64,000 nt of DNA from Microthrixaceae bacterium (GTDB lineage Bacteria; Actinomycetota; Acidimicrobiia; Acidimicrobiales; DATDAH01), in contig JACJWK010000004.1 of the NCBI GenBank assembly GCA_020637195.1, positions 124,001-188,000 of the forward strand, given 5' to 3'. Numbering within the stretch: the first letter of the stretch is position 1; each line of letters begins with the position of its first letter. Below are positions 10,820 to 17,697 of the stretch, in pieces. The notes under the pieces were generated by a model. The model had not been told where the DNA came from. It made no database searches and saw nothing but the letters and a program-made list of their open reading frames with translations. The position numbers and the translations under genes were made by a program.

Positions 10820-10887
10820 CCCGTCGCACCGGGGACGATTCCACCGCCGTCCCCGGTGCGGCGCGCCCGGGCCGCCGGTGCGACGGG
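10820..10887. other. Two mutually exclusive inverted repeats between the HtrA gene and ftsY
   Basis: The 176-base gap 10769-10944 holds a strong hairpin, CGCACCGGGGACG (10825-10837) with CGTCCCCGGTGCG (10848-10860), 13 perfect pairs and a 10-base loop. The same left side, extended to CCCGTCGCACCGG (10820-10832), also pairs perfectly over 13 bases with CCGGTGCGACGGG (10875-10887). The two helices compete for one strand, as in attenuators. There is no T run, so a classical intrinsic terminator is not evident. It may end the protease transcript or act as a switch; the ftsY promoter candidate lies downstream of it. Confidence 0.6.
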
Positions 10888-10929
10888 CGGCCCTCGGCGG
10901 CTCGGGGCCGGCGGGTCGGGTCGGGTCGT

Positions 10930-10935
10930 TAGGCT
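10930..10935 (+). promoter_or_regulatory. Candidate -10 box (TAGGCT) for ftsY
   Basis: TAGGCT ends 9 bases before the ftsY ATG. Transcription would start about 3 bases before the start codon, so the mRNA would have almost no leader. No convincing -35 box is visible. Its credibility comes from the same spacing recurring before several other genes here. Confidence 0.4.
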
Positions 10936-10944
10936 CGGCCCCCC

Positions 10945-12054
10945 ATGGAATTCGTCGTCATCGCCCTCGTCACCCTCGTGCTGCTGGCCGGGGTGGCCAC
11001 CGTGGTCGCCACCCGCCGGCGCCGGGAGCTGCCGCCCCCCACCCCGGCACCCGAGGTCGAGGCCGGGCCCCCCTCGGCCCCGGCGCCGGAGGCGTCGGTC
11101 GTCACCGACGAGGCGCCCGCCGTCACGGACGAGGCGCCGGCCGGCCCGGTCGAGGCGCCCAGCCGGTGGCGGGACCGCCTGGCCAAGGCCCGGGGCGCGC
11201 TGTCGGGCACGATCGGCGGCCTGCTGTCCCGCAGCAGCATCGACACCGAGACGTGGGACGACCTCGAGGCGGGCCTGCTCCAGGCCGACGTCGGCGTGGC
11301 CACGACGATGACCCTGATCGACCGCCTGAAGGACCAGGTGAAGGCCGAGGGGCTGACCGAGCCCGACCAGCTCGTCGAGGCGCTCAAGGCCGACCTGAAG
11401 GACCAGCTCGGCGACGCCGACCGCTCGCTGCGCTACGACGAGGGCGCCCCCAACGTGTGGCTCTTCGTCGGCGTCAACGGCGTGGGCAAGACCACCACCA
11501 TCGGCAAGCTGGCCAAGCACCAGATCGGCGAGGGCCGCTCGGTGATCCTGGCCGCCGGCGACACCTTCCGGGCCGCCGCCGCCGAGCAGCTCCAGCACTG
11601 GGCCGAGCGCGTCGGCGCCGACAGCGTGCGCGGCGCCGAGGGCGGCGACCCCAGCTCGGTGATCTTCGACGCCGTGCAGCGGGCCGGCGCCCGCGGCCTC
11701 GACCTCGTGCTCGCCGACACCGCCGGCCGCCTCCACACCAAGGTCAACCTGATGGAGGAGCTCCGCAAGGTCCGACGGGTCGCCGACCGCGACCCCGGCA
11801 CGGTCACCGAGGTGCTCCTCGTGATCGACGCCACCACCGGCCAGAACGGCCTCACCCAGGCCAAGCAGTTCACCGAGGCGGTGGAGGTCACCGGGGTCGT
11901 GCTCACCAAGCTCGACGGCTCGGCCAAGGGCGGCATCGTGCTCGCCATCCAGTCCGAGCTCGCCATCCCGGTGAAGCTCGTCGGCCTCGGCGAGACCGAG
12001 GACGACCTCGTCCCGTTCGACCCCGACGACTTCGTCGACGCGTTGTTCGCGTAG
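10945..12054 (+). CDS. ftsY: Signal recognition particle receptor FtsY
   Basis: A 369-residue SRP-receptor GTPase that docks ribosome-SRP complexes at the membrane. An N-terminal membrane helix (residues 2-22) is followed by a Pro/Ala/Glu linker of about 45 residues, the helical N domain (about 75-165) and the G domain. G1 is GVNGVGKTT (about 176), then DTAGRLH (about 257) and TKLDG (about 321). Length and motifs are normal; the built-in membrane helix is typical of actinobacterial FtsY. It is separated from its partner ffh only by a vapBC pair. There is no Shine-Dalgarno site; a -10 box at 10930 points to a near-leaderless mRNA. Confidence 0.97.
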   Translation: MEFVVIALVTLVLLAGVATVVATRRRRELPPPTPAPEVEAGPPSAPAPEASVVTDEAPAVTDEAPAGPVEAPSRWRDRLAKARGALSGTIGGLLSRSSIDTETWDDLEAGLLQADVGVATTMTLIDRLKDQVKAEGLTEPDQLVEALKADLKDQLGDADRSLRYDEGAPNVWLFVGVNGVGKTTTIGKLAKHQIGEGRSVILAAGDTFRAAAAEQLQHWAERVGADSVRGAEGGDPSSVIFDAVQRAGARGLDLVLADTAGRLHTKVNLMEELRKVRRVADRDPGTVTEVLLVIDATTGQNGLTQAKQFTEAVEVTGVVLTKLDGSAKGGIVLAIQSELAIPVKLVGLGETEDDLVPFDPDDFVDALFA

Positions 12055-12132
12055 GCCGAGGGGACGAGTCGGTTGCCGGCGATCGCCCACCGGCCCGGCG
12101 GCGAGGGACCCCTCCTCCCTTCCTCCCTCAAA

Positions 12133-12175
12133 GGTGACAGCAAAGCATCAGTCTGGATGATGCTATGCTGTCACC
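12133..12175. promoter_or_regulatory. Palindromic operator overlapping a leaderless promoter of vapBC
   Basis: GGTGACAGCAAAGCATCA (12133-12150) and TGATGCTATGCTGTCACC (12158-12175) are inverted repeats with one mismatch in 18 positions and a 7-base spacer. The right arm abuts the antitoxin ATG at 12176. Inside it, TATGCT (12164-12169) is placed exactly as a -10 box for transcription starting at the A of the ATG, so the mRNA would be leaderless, and no Shine-Dalgarno site fits. Toxin-antitoxin operons are commonly repressed by the complex binding such a palindrome; occupancy here would block the promoter. Binding is inferred. Confidence 0.75.
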
Positions 12176-12427
12176 ATGCGGACCACGGTCACGCTGGACC
12201 CTGACACCGAGCAGCTCGTGCGCCGGCGGATGGCCGAACGCAAGGTGTCGTTCAAGCAGGCCCTCAACGACGCCATCCGTGAAGGTGCCGGAGCCGGGCC
12301 CCGCCCGCCGTTCCGCACCGCCACCGCGTCGATGGGCCGGCCCGCGGTGAACCTCGACCGGGCGCTGCAACTCGCGGCCGAGCTCGAGGACGAGGAGCTC
12401 GTGCGCAAGGCGCGCCGCGGCTCGTGA
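12176..12427 (+). CDS. vapB: VapB-type antitoxin
   Basis: An 83-residue antitoxin. The N-terminus MRTTVTLDPDTEQLVRRRM looks like a ribbon-helix-helix strand and helix for DNA binding. The C-terminal half (NLDRALQLAAELEDEELV) would wrap and inhibit the toxin. Its last bases overlap the vapC GTG by four (GTGA), the usual tight coupling. A near-perfect palindrome directly upstream is the likely operator. The pair lies between ftsY and ffh, which are usually adjacent, so it is an insertion into a conserved backbone. Confidence 0.85.
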   Translation: MRTTVTLDPDTEQLVRRRMAERKVSFKQALNDAIREGAGAGPRPPFRTATASMGRPAVNLDRALQLAAELEDEELVRKARRGS

Positions 12428-12864
12428 CGCTGGTCGACGCCAACGTCCTGCTCTACGCGGTCAACGCCGACGCCGACCACCACGAGGACTCGCGCGCGTG
12501 GCTCGACGCGGCCCTCGGCGGTGCGGACACGGTCGGGTTCGCCTGGATCGTCGTGGTGGCGTTCGTGCGGCTGGCCACCCATCCCAGCCTCTTCCCTGCA
12601 CCCCTCAGCGGCGACGAGGCGCTCGACCGCGTCGACGCCTGGCTCGCCCAGCCCCCCGCGACGATCGTCGAGCCGGGCCCCGGTCACGTCGGGGTCGTCC
12701 GGGAGCTGCTCCGATCGGTGGGGGCGGGGGCGAACCTGGTGAACGACGCCCATCTGGCGGCGATCGCGCTGGGCCACAAGGCGTCGGTCGTCTCCTACGA
12801 CGGCGACTTCGCCCGCTTCCCGGGACTGGCCAGCGCGTCGCCCACCGACCTGCGGTCGCGGTGA
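12424..12864 (+). CDS. vapC: VapC-type PIN-domain ribonuclease toxin
   Basis: A 146-residue PIN-domain toxin, expected to cleave RNA with bound Mg2+ or Mn2+ unless held by VapB. Acidic active-site residues are visible: D5 in LVDANVLLY, an acidic pair near residue 22 (HHEDS), the Asp in LVNDAHLAAIA (about 107) and Asp residues in SYDGDFARF (about 123-126). All PIN positions look intact, so it should be active. It starts on a GTG overlapping vapB. It is only distantly like the two decayed VapC tails at 34130 and 35774, which end in a different C-terminal motif. Confidence 0.88.
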   Translation: MTLVDANVLLYAVNADADHHEDSRAWLDAALGGADTVGFAWIVVVAFVRLATHPSLFPAPLSGDEALDRVDAWLAQPPATIVEPGPGHVGVVRELLRSVGAGANLVNDAHLAAIALGHKASVVSYDGDFARFPGLASASPTDLRSR

Positions 12865-12911
12865 GGACCCGTCCGCCCGGGACCGTCTCGGGAACGACCG
12901 GCCGCCACCGG

Positions 12912-12917
12912 TAGGAT
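12912..12917 (+). promoter_or_regulatory. Candidate -10 box (TAGGAT) for ffh
   Basis: TAGGAT ends 9 bases before the ffh ATG, giving a predicted leader of about 3 bases. The same hexamer in the same GGTAGGATCG context precedes rpsB at 24878, which supports its being a real promoter element. No clear -35 box is seen. Confidence 0.45.
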
Positions 12918-12926
12918 CGGCCCCTC

Positions 12927-14333
12927 ATGTTCGACGCCCTCTCCGATCGATTCGACGGCATCTTCTCCCGCCTCCGCAACCGGGGGCGCCTCTCCGAGTC
13001 CGACATCGACGAGGTCCTGCGCGAGATCCGCGTCGCCCTCCTCGAGGCCGATGTCAACGTCACCGTGGTCAAGAGCCTCGTCGGGCGCATCCGCGAGCGC
13101 TGCGTCGGCGAGGAGCTGAGCAAGAGCCTCTCGCCCGCCCAGCAGGTCATCAAGATCGTCCACGAGGAGCTGGTCACCACCCTCGGCGGCGAGACCATCA
13201 AGATCACCTACGCCTCCAAGCCCCCGACGGTCGTGCTCATGGCCGGCCTCCAGGGCTCGGGCAAGACCACCACCTCGGCCAAGCTGGCCCGCTGGTTCAA
13301 GCAGCAGGGCCGCAACCCGATGCTCGTGGCCGCCGACCTCCAGCGCCCCGCCGCCATCGAGCAGCTGCGCACGCTGGCCGGCCAGGTCGACGTGCCGGTG
13401 CTCGCCGGCGAGCCCAGCGGTGATCCGCGCGACGTGGCCCGCACCGCGGTGGCCGAGGCCCGGGCCAAGGGCCGCGACGTGGTCATCGTCGACACCGCCG
13501 GCCGCCTGGCCATCGACGCCGAGATGATGCAGCAGGTCCAGGACATCTCCGGGCTGATCGAGCCCGACTACACGTTCCTCGTCGTCGACGCCATGATCGG
13601 CCAGGACGCGGTCACCACCGCCGAGGCCTTCCACCAGACGTTGGCGCTCGACGGCGTGATCCTCACCAAGCTCGACGGCGACGCCCGCGGCGGCGCCGCC
13701 CTCTCGGTGAAGGAGGTCGTGGGCAAGCCCATCGCCTTCGCCAGCACGGGCGAGAAGATCGCCGACTTCGACCTGTTCCACCCCGACCGCCTCGCCGGGC
13801 GCATCCTGGGCATGGGCGACGTGCTCACCCTGATCGAGAAGGCCGAGGAGGTCTACGACCAGGAGCAGGCCGAGGAGGCCGCCGCCCGGCTCTTCGAGGG
13901 CCAGTTCACGCTCGAGGACTTCCTCGAGCAGCTCCAGCAGGTGCGCAAGATGGGGCCCATCTCCAGCCTGATGGGGATGATGCCCGGCGTCCCCAAGGAG
14001 ATGAAGGACGCCGAGATCGACGACCGCGAGCTCGACCGGCTCGAGGCCATCATCCGCTCGATGACCCCCGACGAGCGGGTCAACCCCGTCATCATCGACG
14101 GCTCCCGCCGCCGGCGCATCGCCGACGGCAGCGGCACCTCACCCAACGAGGTCACCCAGCTCGTCAAGCAGTTCCGCGAGATGCAGAAGATGATGAAGAA
14201 GATGGGCGGCATGGGCGCCATGGGCGGTCGCCGGGGCAAGAAGGGCAAGAAGGGCAAGAAGGGCCGGACCACGGCGCCGCCGGCGCTGCCGGGCAAGCCC
14301 AAGATGCCGCTCCAGCTCCCGGGGCTCAACTAG
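12927..14333 (+). CDS. ffh: Signal recognition particle protein Ffh
   Basis: A 468-residue SRP54 GTPase that binds signal peptides and 4.5S RNA and delivers nascent chains to FtsY. The N domain (1-85) is followed by the G domain with GLQGSGKTT (about 107), DTAGRL (about 189) and TKLDGDARGG, then a Met-rich M domain (MQKMMKKMGGMGAMGG, about 419-434). A basic tail of repeated Gly-Lys-Lys units, encoded by three copies of a 9-base repeat near 14236, extends it past the usual end and may help RNA or ribosome contact. No frame problems. It lies upstream of the rpsP operon. Confidence 0.98.
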   Translation: MFDALSDRFDGIFSRLRNRGRLSESDIDEVLREIRVALLEADVNVTVVKSLVGRIRERCVGEELSKSLSPAQQVIKIVHEELVTTLGGETIKITYASKPPTVVLMAGLQGSGKTTTSAKLARWFKQQGRNPMLVAADLQRPAAIEQLRTLAGQVDVPVLAGEPSGDPRDVARTAVAEARAKGRDVVIVDTAGRLAIDAEMMQQVQDISGLIEPDYTFLVVDAMIGQDAVTTAEAFHQTLALDGVILTKLDGDARGGAALSVKEVVGKPIAFASTGEKIADFDLFHPDRLAGRILGMGDVLTLIEKAEEVYDQEQAEEAAARLFEGQFTLEDFLEQLQQVRKMGPISSLMGMMPGVPKEMKDAEIDDRELDRLEAIIRSMTPDERVNPVIIDGSRRRRIADGSGTSPNEVTQLVKQFREMQKMMKKMGGMGAMGGRRGKKGKKGKKGRTTAPPALPGKPKMPLQLPGLN

Positions 14334-14343
14334 CCGAGAACCA

Positions 14344-14365
14344 GCCGGGTTTGAATTCGCCCGGC
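14344..14365 (+). terminator. Weak stem-loop after ffh
   Basis: GCCGGG (14344-14349) and CCCGGC (14360-14365) form a 6-pair stem with a 10-base loop, 10 bases after the ffh stop. There is no T run, so termination is uncertain. The remaining bases before rpsP (14366-14480) hold no gene I can support. Confidence 0.25.
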
Positions 14366-14480
14366 CCGCCGCCTTCAATGGTGTGTTCGCCGGACGCGGG
14401 TCACCCCTGATCCCTGCTGACGACCCGCCGACCGACCAGCGATCGCAAGCCGTACCCACCCCGACAGGAAGAACAACGAC

Positions 14481-14786
14481 GTGGCAGTGAAGCTCCGCCT
14501 CATGCGGATGGGCAAGAAGAAGCAGCCGACCTACCGGATCGTGGCCGCCGACTCGCGGTCGCCCCGCAACGGCCGCTTCATCGAGATCGTGGGCACCTAC
14601 GACCCCCGCCCCGACCCCTCCGAGATCACCCTCGACAACGACAAGGCCGTGGCCTGGCTGCGCAAGGGCGCCCAGCCCACCGAGCGGGTCGAGAAGCTCC
14701 TGAAGGTCACCGGCGCCTGGGACGAGTTCAAGGGCAACGCCGCTCCGGCGGCCGCGGCCCCCGCACCCGCCGAGTCCGACGCATGA
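14481..14786 (+). CDS. rpsP: 30S ribosomal protein S16
   Basis: A 101-residue S16, a small-subunit assembly protein. The core MAVKLRLMRMGKKKQPTYRI is followed by the usual strands (NGRFIEIVGTYDP), and an Ala/Pro tail of about 20 residues is added. It starts with GTG; AGGAAGAAC upstream is a modest ribosome-binding site. It is first in the rpsP-khpA-rimM-trmD operon and overlaps khpA by four bases (ATGA). A 147-base non-coding leader precedes it. Confidence 0.97.
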   Translation: MAVKLRLMRMGKKKQPTYRIVAADSRSPRNGRFIEIVGTYDPRPDPSEITLDNDKAVAWLRKGAQPTERVEKLLKVTGAWDEFKGNAAPAAAAPAPAESDA

Positions 14787-15136
14787 GCGACGAGTACGCC
14801 GACACCTACGCCGACGTCGACGAGGACGATCCCAACCGTCGCGACGACGCCGACGACGACGGCCTCGACGACGACGACGCCGACCCCAACACGGTCACCG
14901 CGGCCAGCGCCCGCTCGGTGCTCGAGTACCTGGCCAAGTCGGTCGTCGACGACCCCGACGGGGTACGGGTCGAGGTCACCGACGGCCGCCCCGTCACCCT
15001 CGAGGTCCACGTCTCCGAGGGCGACATGGGCCGCGTGATCGGCAAGCGCGGCCGGGTGGCCAACGCCATCCGCACCGTCGTGCGCGCCGCCGCCGCCCGC
15101 GACGGCGTCGACGTCGACATCGAATTCGTCGACTGA
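14783..15136 (+). CDS. khpA: KH-domain RNA-binding protein KhpA with acidic N-terminal extension
   Basis: A 117-residue protein whose C-terminal 77 residues form a single KH domain with the GxxG loop VIGKRGRVANAIRT. KhpA, often paired with KhpB, is an RNA chaperone linked to cell elongation and division. The first 40 residues are an Asp-rich extension (runs such as DEDD and DDDDAD) not found in typical 75-80-residue KhpA. It overlaps rpsP at ATGA, and the position between rpsP and rimM is the classic one. The role of the acidic arm is unknown; it might limit non-specific RNA binding. Confidence 0.9.
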   Translation: MSDEYADTYADVDEDDPNRRDDADDDGLDDDDADPNTVTAASARSVLEYLAKSVVDDPDGVRVEVTDGRPVTLEVHVSEGDMGRVIGKRGRVANAIRTVVRAAAARDGVDVDIEFVD

Positions 15137-15155
15137 CCGCCCCCACCACCCGCCC

Positions 15156-15620
15156 GTGACCCTCCTCGAGGTCGGCCGGGTGGCCAAGGCCCACGGACTG
15201 CGTGGCGAGGTCGTCGTCGCGCTGGGCACCGACCGCACCGAGCGGCTCGACCCGGGTTCGGTGCTGCACACCGACCGGGGACCGCTCGTCGTGGCCGCGG
15301 CGCGTCCCCACCAGCACCGCTGGATCGTGCAGTTCGAGGGGGTGGCCGGCCGCGAGGCCGCCGACGCCCTCCACGGGGTGGTGCTGCGGGCCGAGCCCCT
15401 CGACGACCCCGACGCCCTCTTCGTCCACGAGTTGATCGGCGCCGCCGTGGTCGACCTCGACGGCGCTCCTCTCGGCACGGTCGACGCGGTGGAGCAGAAC
15501 CCGGCCAGCAACCTGCTGGTGCTCGACGGCGGGGCGCTGGTCCCGGTCCGCTTCGTGACCGGGCGCGACGACGACGGCACCCTGCACGTGGAACTCCCGC
15601 CCGGCCTCCTCGACCTGTAG
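15156..15620 (+). CDS. rimM: Ribosome maturation factor RimM
   Basis: A 154-residue 16S rRNA-processing factor that binds S19 during 30S head assembly. The N-terminal domain begins LLEVGRVAKAHGLRGEVVV and the PRC-barrel domain includes ELIGAAVVD and NLLVLDGGALVPVRFV. It is slightly shorter than average but complete. It starts with GTG and sits between khpA and trmD, 19 bases after the former and 8 before the latter. Confidence 0.95.
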   Translation: MTLLEVGRVAKAHGLRGEVVVALGTDRTERLDPGSVLHTDRGPLVVAAARPHQHRWIVQFEGVAGREAADALHGVVLRAEPLDDPDALFVHELIGAAVVDLDGAPLGTVDAVEQNPASNLLVLDGGALVPVRFVTGRDDDGTLHVELPPGLLDL

Positions 15621-15628
15621 GCCCGGTC

Positions 15629-16381
15629 GTGCAGATCCACGTGTTCACGATCTTCCCCGACATGGTGGGGGACTTCGCCGGCCGCAGCCTGCTGGGCCGC
15701 GCCGCCGCCGAGGGCCGCCTCGACATCCGGGTGCACGACCTGCGCTCGACCACCACCGACCCCCATCGCTCGGTCGACGACGCCCCGTACGGCGGCGGCG
15801 CCGGGATGGTGCTGATGCCCGAGCCGCTGTTCGGCGCGGTCGAGGCGGTCAGCCCGCCGCGACCGCTGTTCCTGCTCGGCCCCGGCGGCCGGCGCTTCGA
15901 CCAGAACATGGCCCGCGAGCTGGCCTCGCTCGACGGGTTCTCGCTGCTGTGCGGCCGCTACGAGGGCGTCGACGAGCGGGTCCGCACCGCCCTGGTCGAC
16001 GGCGAGCTGTCGGTGGGCGACTACGTGCTGTCGGGGGGCGAGGTGGCCGCGATGGTCGTCCTCGAGGCGGTCGGCCGCCTGGTGCCGGGCGTCATGGGGA
16101 ACGAGGCGTCGGCCGACGACGAGTCGTTCAGCGACGGCCTGCTCGAGTACCCGCAGTACACCCGCCCCGCGGAGTTCCGGGGCATGGCCGTGCCCGAGGT
16201 GCTGCGCTCGGGCGACCACGGACGCATCGCCCGGTGGCGCCGTGCCCAGGCCCTGCTGCGCACCGCGCGGCACCGCCCCGACCTGCTCGAGGCCCGCGGC
16301 GGGCTCACCGCCGACGACGAGGCGCTGCTCGCCGAGTTCGGCCTCGGTGTTGGTCCCGGCGAGCCCCCTCACGTATCCTGA
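15629..16381 (+). CDS. trmD: tRNA (guanine37-N1)-methyltransferase
   Basis: A 250-residue SPOUT-family methyltransferase that uses S-adenosylmethionine to methylate G37 next to the anticodon and so prevents frameshifting. Signature elements are MQIHVFTIFPDM, DAPYGGGAGMVL, LLCGRYEGVDERV, the trefoil-knot motif SVGDYVLSGGE and LEYPQYTRPAEFRG. It starts with GTG. A promoter for rplS seems to lie inside its last 12 codons. No lepB follows, unlike in some actinobacteria. Confidence 0.97.
   Translation: MQIHVFTIFPDMVGDFAGRSLLGRAAAEGRLDIRVHDLRSTTTDPHRSVDDAPYGGGAGMVLMPEPLFGAVEAVSPPRPLFLLGPGGRRFDQNMARELASLDGFSLLCGRYEGVDERVRTALVDGELSVGDYVLSGGEVAAMVVLEAVGRLVPGVMGNEASADDESFSDGLLEYPQYTRPAEFRGMAVPEVLRSGDHGRIARWRRAQALLRTARHRPDLLEARGGLTADDEALLAEFGLGVGPGEPPHVS
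16350..16379 (+). promoter_or_regulatory. Candidate promoter for rplS inside trmD
   Basis: TTGGTC (16350-16355) and TATCCT (16374-16379) are separated by 18 bases and overlap the end of trmD. They would start transcription near 16386 and give rplS a leader of about 78 bases, allowing L19 to be made separately from trmD. Position and match are reasonable but untested. Confidence 0.45.
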
Positions 16382-16389
16382 TCCATCCC

Positions 16390-16409
16390 GCGGACGGCCG
16401 CCCGTCCGC
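16390..16409 (+). other. Stem-loop in the rplS leader
   Basis: GCGGACGG (16390-16397) pairs perfectly with CCGTCCGC (16402-16409) around a 4-base loop, directly after the predicted start of the rplS transcript. It could protect the 5' end or serve ribosomal-protein feedback control; no T run follows, so it is unlikely to terminate. Confidence 0.45.
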
Positions 16410-16463
16410 CCCCGCTTCCCCCTCACGGTCCCGAGGAACCCCACGCCAGGAGCGTGCCGCGCC

Positions 16464-16811
16464 ATGAACTCCACCGATCTCGTCGACCACGCCAGCCTGC
16501 GTGACGACATCCCCGAATTCGCCGCCGGCGACACCCTCAAGGTGCACGTGCGCGTCGTCGAGGGCTCCCGCGAGCGGGTCCAGGTCTTCCAGGGCGTCGT
16601 CATTCGCCGCCAGGGCTCGGGCGTGCGCGAGACCTTCACCGTCCGCAAGGTGAGCTTCGGCGTCGGCGTCGAGCGCACCTTCCCGGTGCACTCGCCCATC
16701 CTGGCCAAGATCGAGGTCCACAGCCGCGGCGACGTGCGCCGGGCCAAGCTCTACTACCTGCGCGACCGGGTCGGGAAGGCGGCCAAGGTCAAGGAGAAGC
16801 GCGAGTACTAG
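16464..16811 (+). CDS. rplS: 50S ribosomal protein L19
   Basis: A 115-residue L19, which sits at the interface of the ribosomal subunits. Conserved segments are FAAGDTLKVHVRVVEG, QVFQGVVIRRQG and VERTFPVHSPIL, ending KLYYLRDRVGKAAKVKEK. The ATG at 16464 has CCAGGAGCG upstream as ribosome-binding site. It is the last ribosomal gene of this cluster; yraN follows after 10 bases. Confidence 0.97.
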   Translation: MNSTDLVDHASLRDDIPEFAAGDTLKVHVRVVEGSRERVQVFQGVVIRRQGSGVRETFTVRKVSFGVGVERTFPVHSPILAKIEVHSRGDVRRAKLYYLRDRVGKAAKVKEKREY

Positions 16812-16821
16812 GCCGGCCCCG

Positions 16822-17166
16822 ATGAGCCGTCAACGCCTCGACCTCGGGGCGGCCGGCGAGGCCGCGGCCGCGCGGTGGTACACCGACCACGGCTACGAGG
16901 TGGTCGCCACCAACTGGCGCTGCCGCCAGGGCGAGCTCGACCTCGTCGTGCGAAAGGGTCGGGTCCTCGTGTTCTGCGAGGTGAAGACCCGCAGCTCCGA
17001 CGCCTTCGGCGTGCCCGCCGAGGCGGTCACCCGCGAGAAGCGCGAGCGCATCCGCCGCCTCGCCGCGGCCTATCTCGAGGACGCCCCCTTCCGCGCCCGC
17101 GAGGTGCGCTTCGACGTGGCGTCGGTCCTGGACGGCCAGATCGAGGTCATCGAAGCCGCGTTCTGA
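16822..17166 (+). CDS. yraN: YraN/UPF0102 family nuclease-fold protein
   Basis: A 114-residue protein of the UPF0102 family, which has a restriction-endonuclease-like fold. The expected core is present: GEAAAARWY, then a Glu/Asp pair in GELDLVVRKG, and EVKTRSS (the E-x-K element). It usually lies between rplS and comM/dprA as here, and may act in DNA uptake or repair, but its reaction is not established. Length is normal and there are no frame problems. Confidence 0.9.
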   Translation: MSRQRLDLGAAGEAAAARWYTDHGYEVVATNWRCRQGELDLVVRKGRVLVFCEVKTRSSDAFGVPAEAVTREKRERIRRLAAAYLEDAPFRAREVRFDVASVLDGQIEVIEAAF

Positions 17167-17178
17167 GCGCGCGCTCCC

Positions 17179-17406
17179 TCAGCCGACGGGGCGGCGCCGG
17201 CGCCGGCCCTCCCAGCAGCCCTTGTGCCAGTGGCGGCGCAGGTCGGGGGCGCCGTGGGGGACCGCCACGACGTGGTGGGTGCGGGGCGGGATGTCGCGGT
17301 TGCAGCCCGGGCACACGTACGCCTTGACCGCGTCGTAGGGCTGCACGTAGCGGACCTCGACGACGTCGTCGGCCCACGGGTCGGGGTGGCCGCTCGCCCG
17401 AGTCAC
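17179..17406 (-). CDS. Small Cys/His zinc-binding-like protein
   Basis: A 75-residue protein with YVCPGCNRDIPP, two His residues (RTHHVVAV) and HWHKGCWEG, giving three Cys and several His in a spacing that suits one zinc ion. It ends in an Arg-rich tail. Very similar small proteins occur beside yraN/comM in actinobacteria, some annotated 'ATP/GTP-binding' without clear reason; function is unknown. It begins with GTG inside the first copy of a 20-base tandem repeat, so the duplication touches its start region. It converges on yraN with a 12-base gap. Confidence 0.7.
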   Translation of the reverse strand: MTRASGHPDPWADDVVEVRYVQPYDAVKAYVCPGCNRDIPPRTHHVVAVPHGAPDLRRHWHKGCWEGRRRRRPVG

Positions 17407-17440
17407 GCCCCGCCCGCCCGAGTCACGCCCCGCCCGCCCG
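17401..17440. repeat. Exact 20-base tandem duplication
   Basis: AGTCACGCCCCGCCCGCCCG occurs twice back to back (17401-17420 and 17421-17440). The first copy holds the GTG start of the small zinc-protein gene; the second copy ends just before the stop codon of the 36-residue membrane protein gene. It is likely a recent slippage event or an assembly artefact. Confidence 0.85.
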
Positions 17441-17443
17441 ACT

Positions 17444-17554
17444 TCACCCCAGGAACGCCCAGGCCACCAGCGCGACGGCGACGATCAGCGCGGCGGCGAC
17501 GAACACGTAGTCGCTCGTGCGGCGCACGTGGCGCCGGGTCGGGTCGAGTCCCAT
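17444..17554 (-). CDS. 36-residue single-helix membrane protein
   Basis: A very short gene encoding a basic N-terminus (MGLDPTRRHVRRTSDY) and one membrane helix (VFVAAALIVAVALVAWAFLG). The charge pattern predicts N-in topology. The ATG at 17554 is preferred over an upstream in-frame start because the intervening sequence looks non-coding. It lies just upstream of the small zinc-protein gene on the same strand, so the two may be cotranscribed. No function can be assigned; small proteins of this design occur in related actinobacteria. Confidence 0.55.
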   Translation of the reverse strand: MGLDPTRRHVRRTSDYVFVAAALIVAVALVAWAFLG

Positions 17555-17697
17555 GCCGCCAGTCTGCCCGGCCCGCGCCGTCGCGCCGACGCCGCTGCGC
17601 CCCGGCGTCGCTGTCGCACCCCCTCGGTACGGTGCCCGGACCGCCTCGGCGGCCGGCGTCACGGCCCCTCCCCACCCACCGTCCCGGGAGGAGCCCC

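Noticed and set aside
14366..14480. Possible small RNA or tRNA gene before rpsP
   Set aside because: No cloverleaf pairing or CCA-type end can be formed; it is best left as the rpsP leader.
14597..16747. 716-codon reverse-strand frame opposite rpsP to rplS
   Set aside because: Covers five conserved forward genes and has no recognisable motif.
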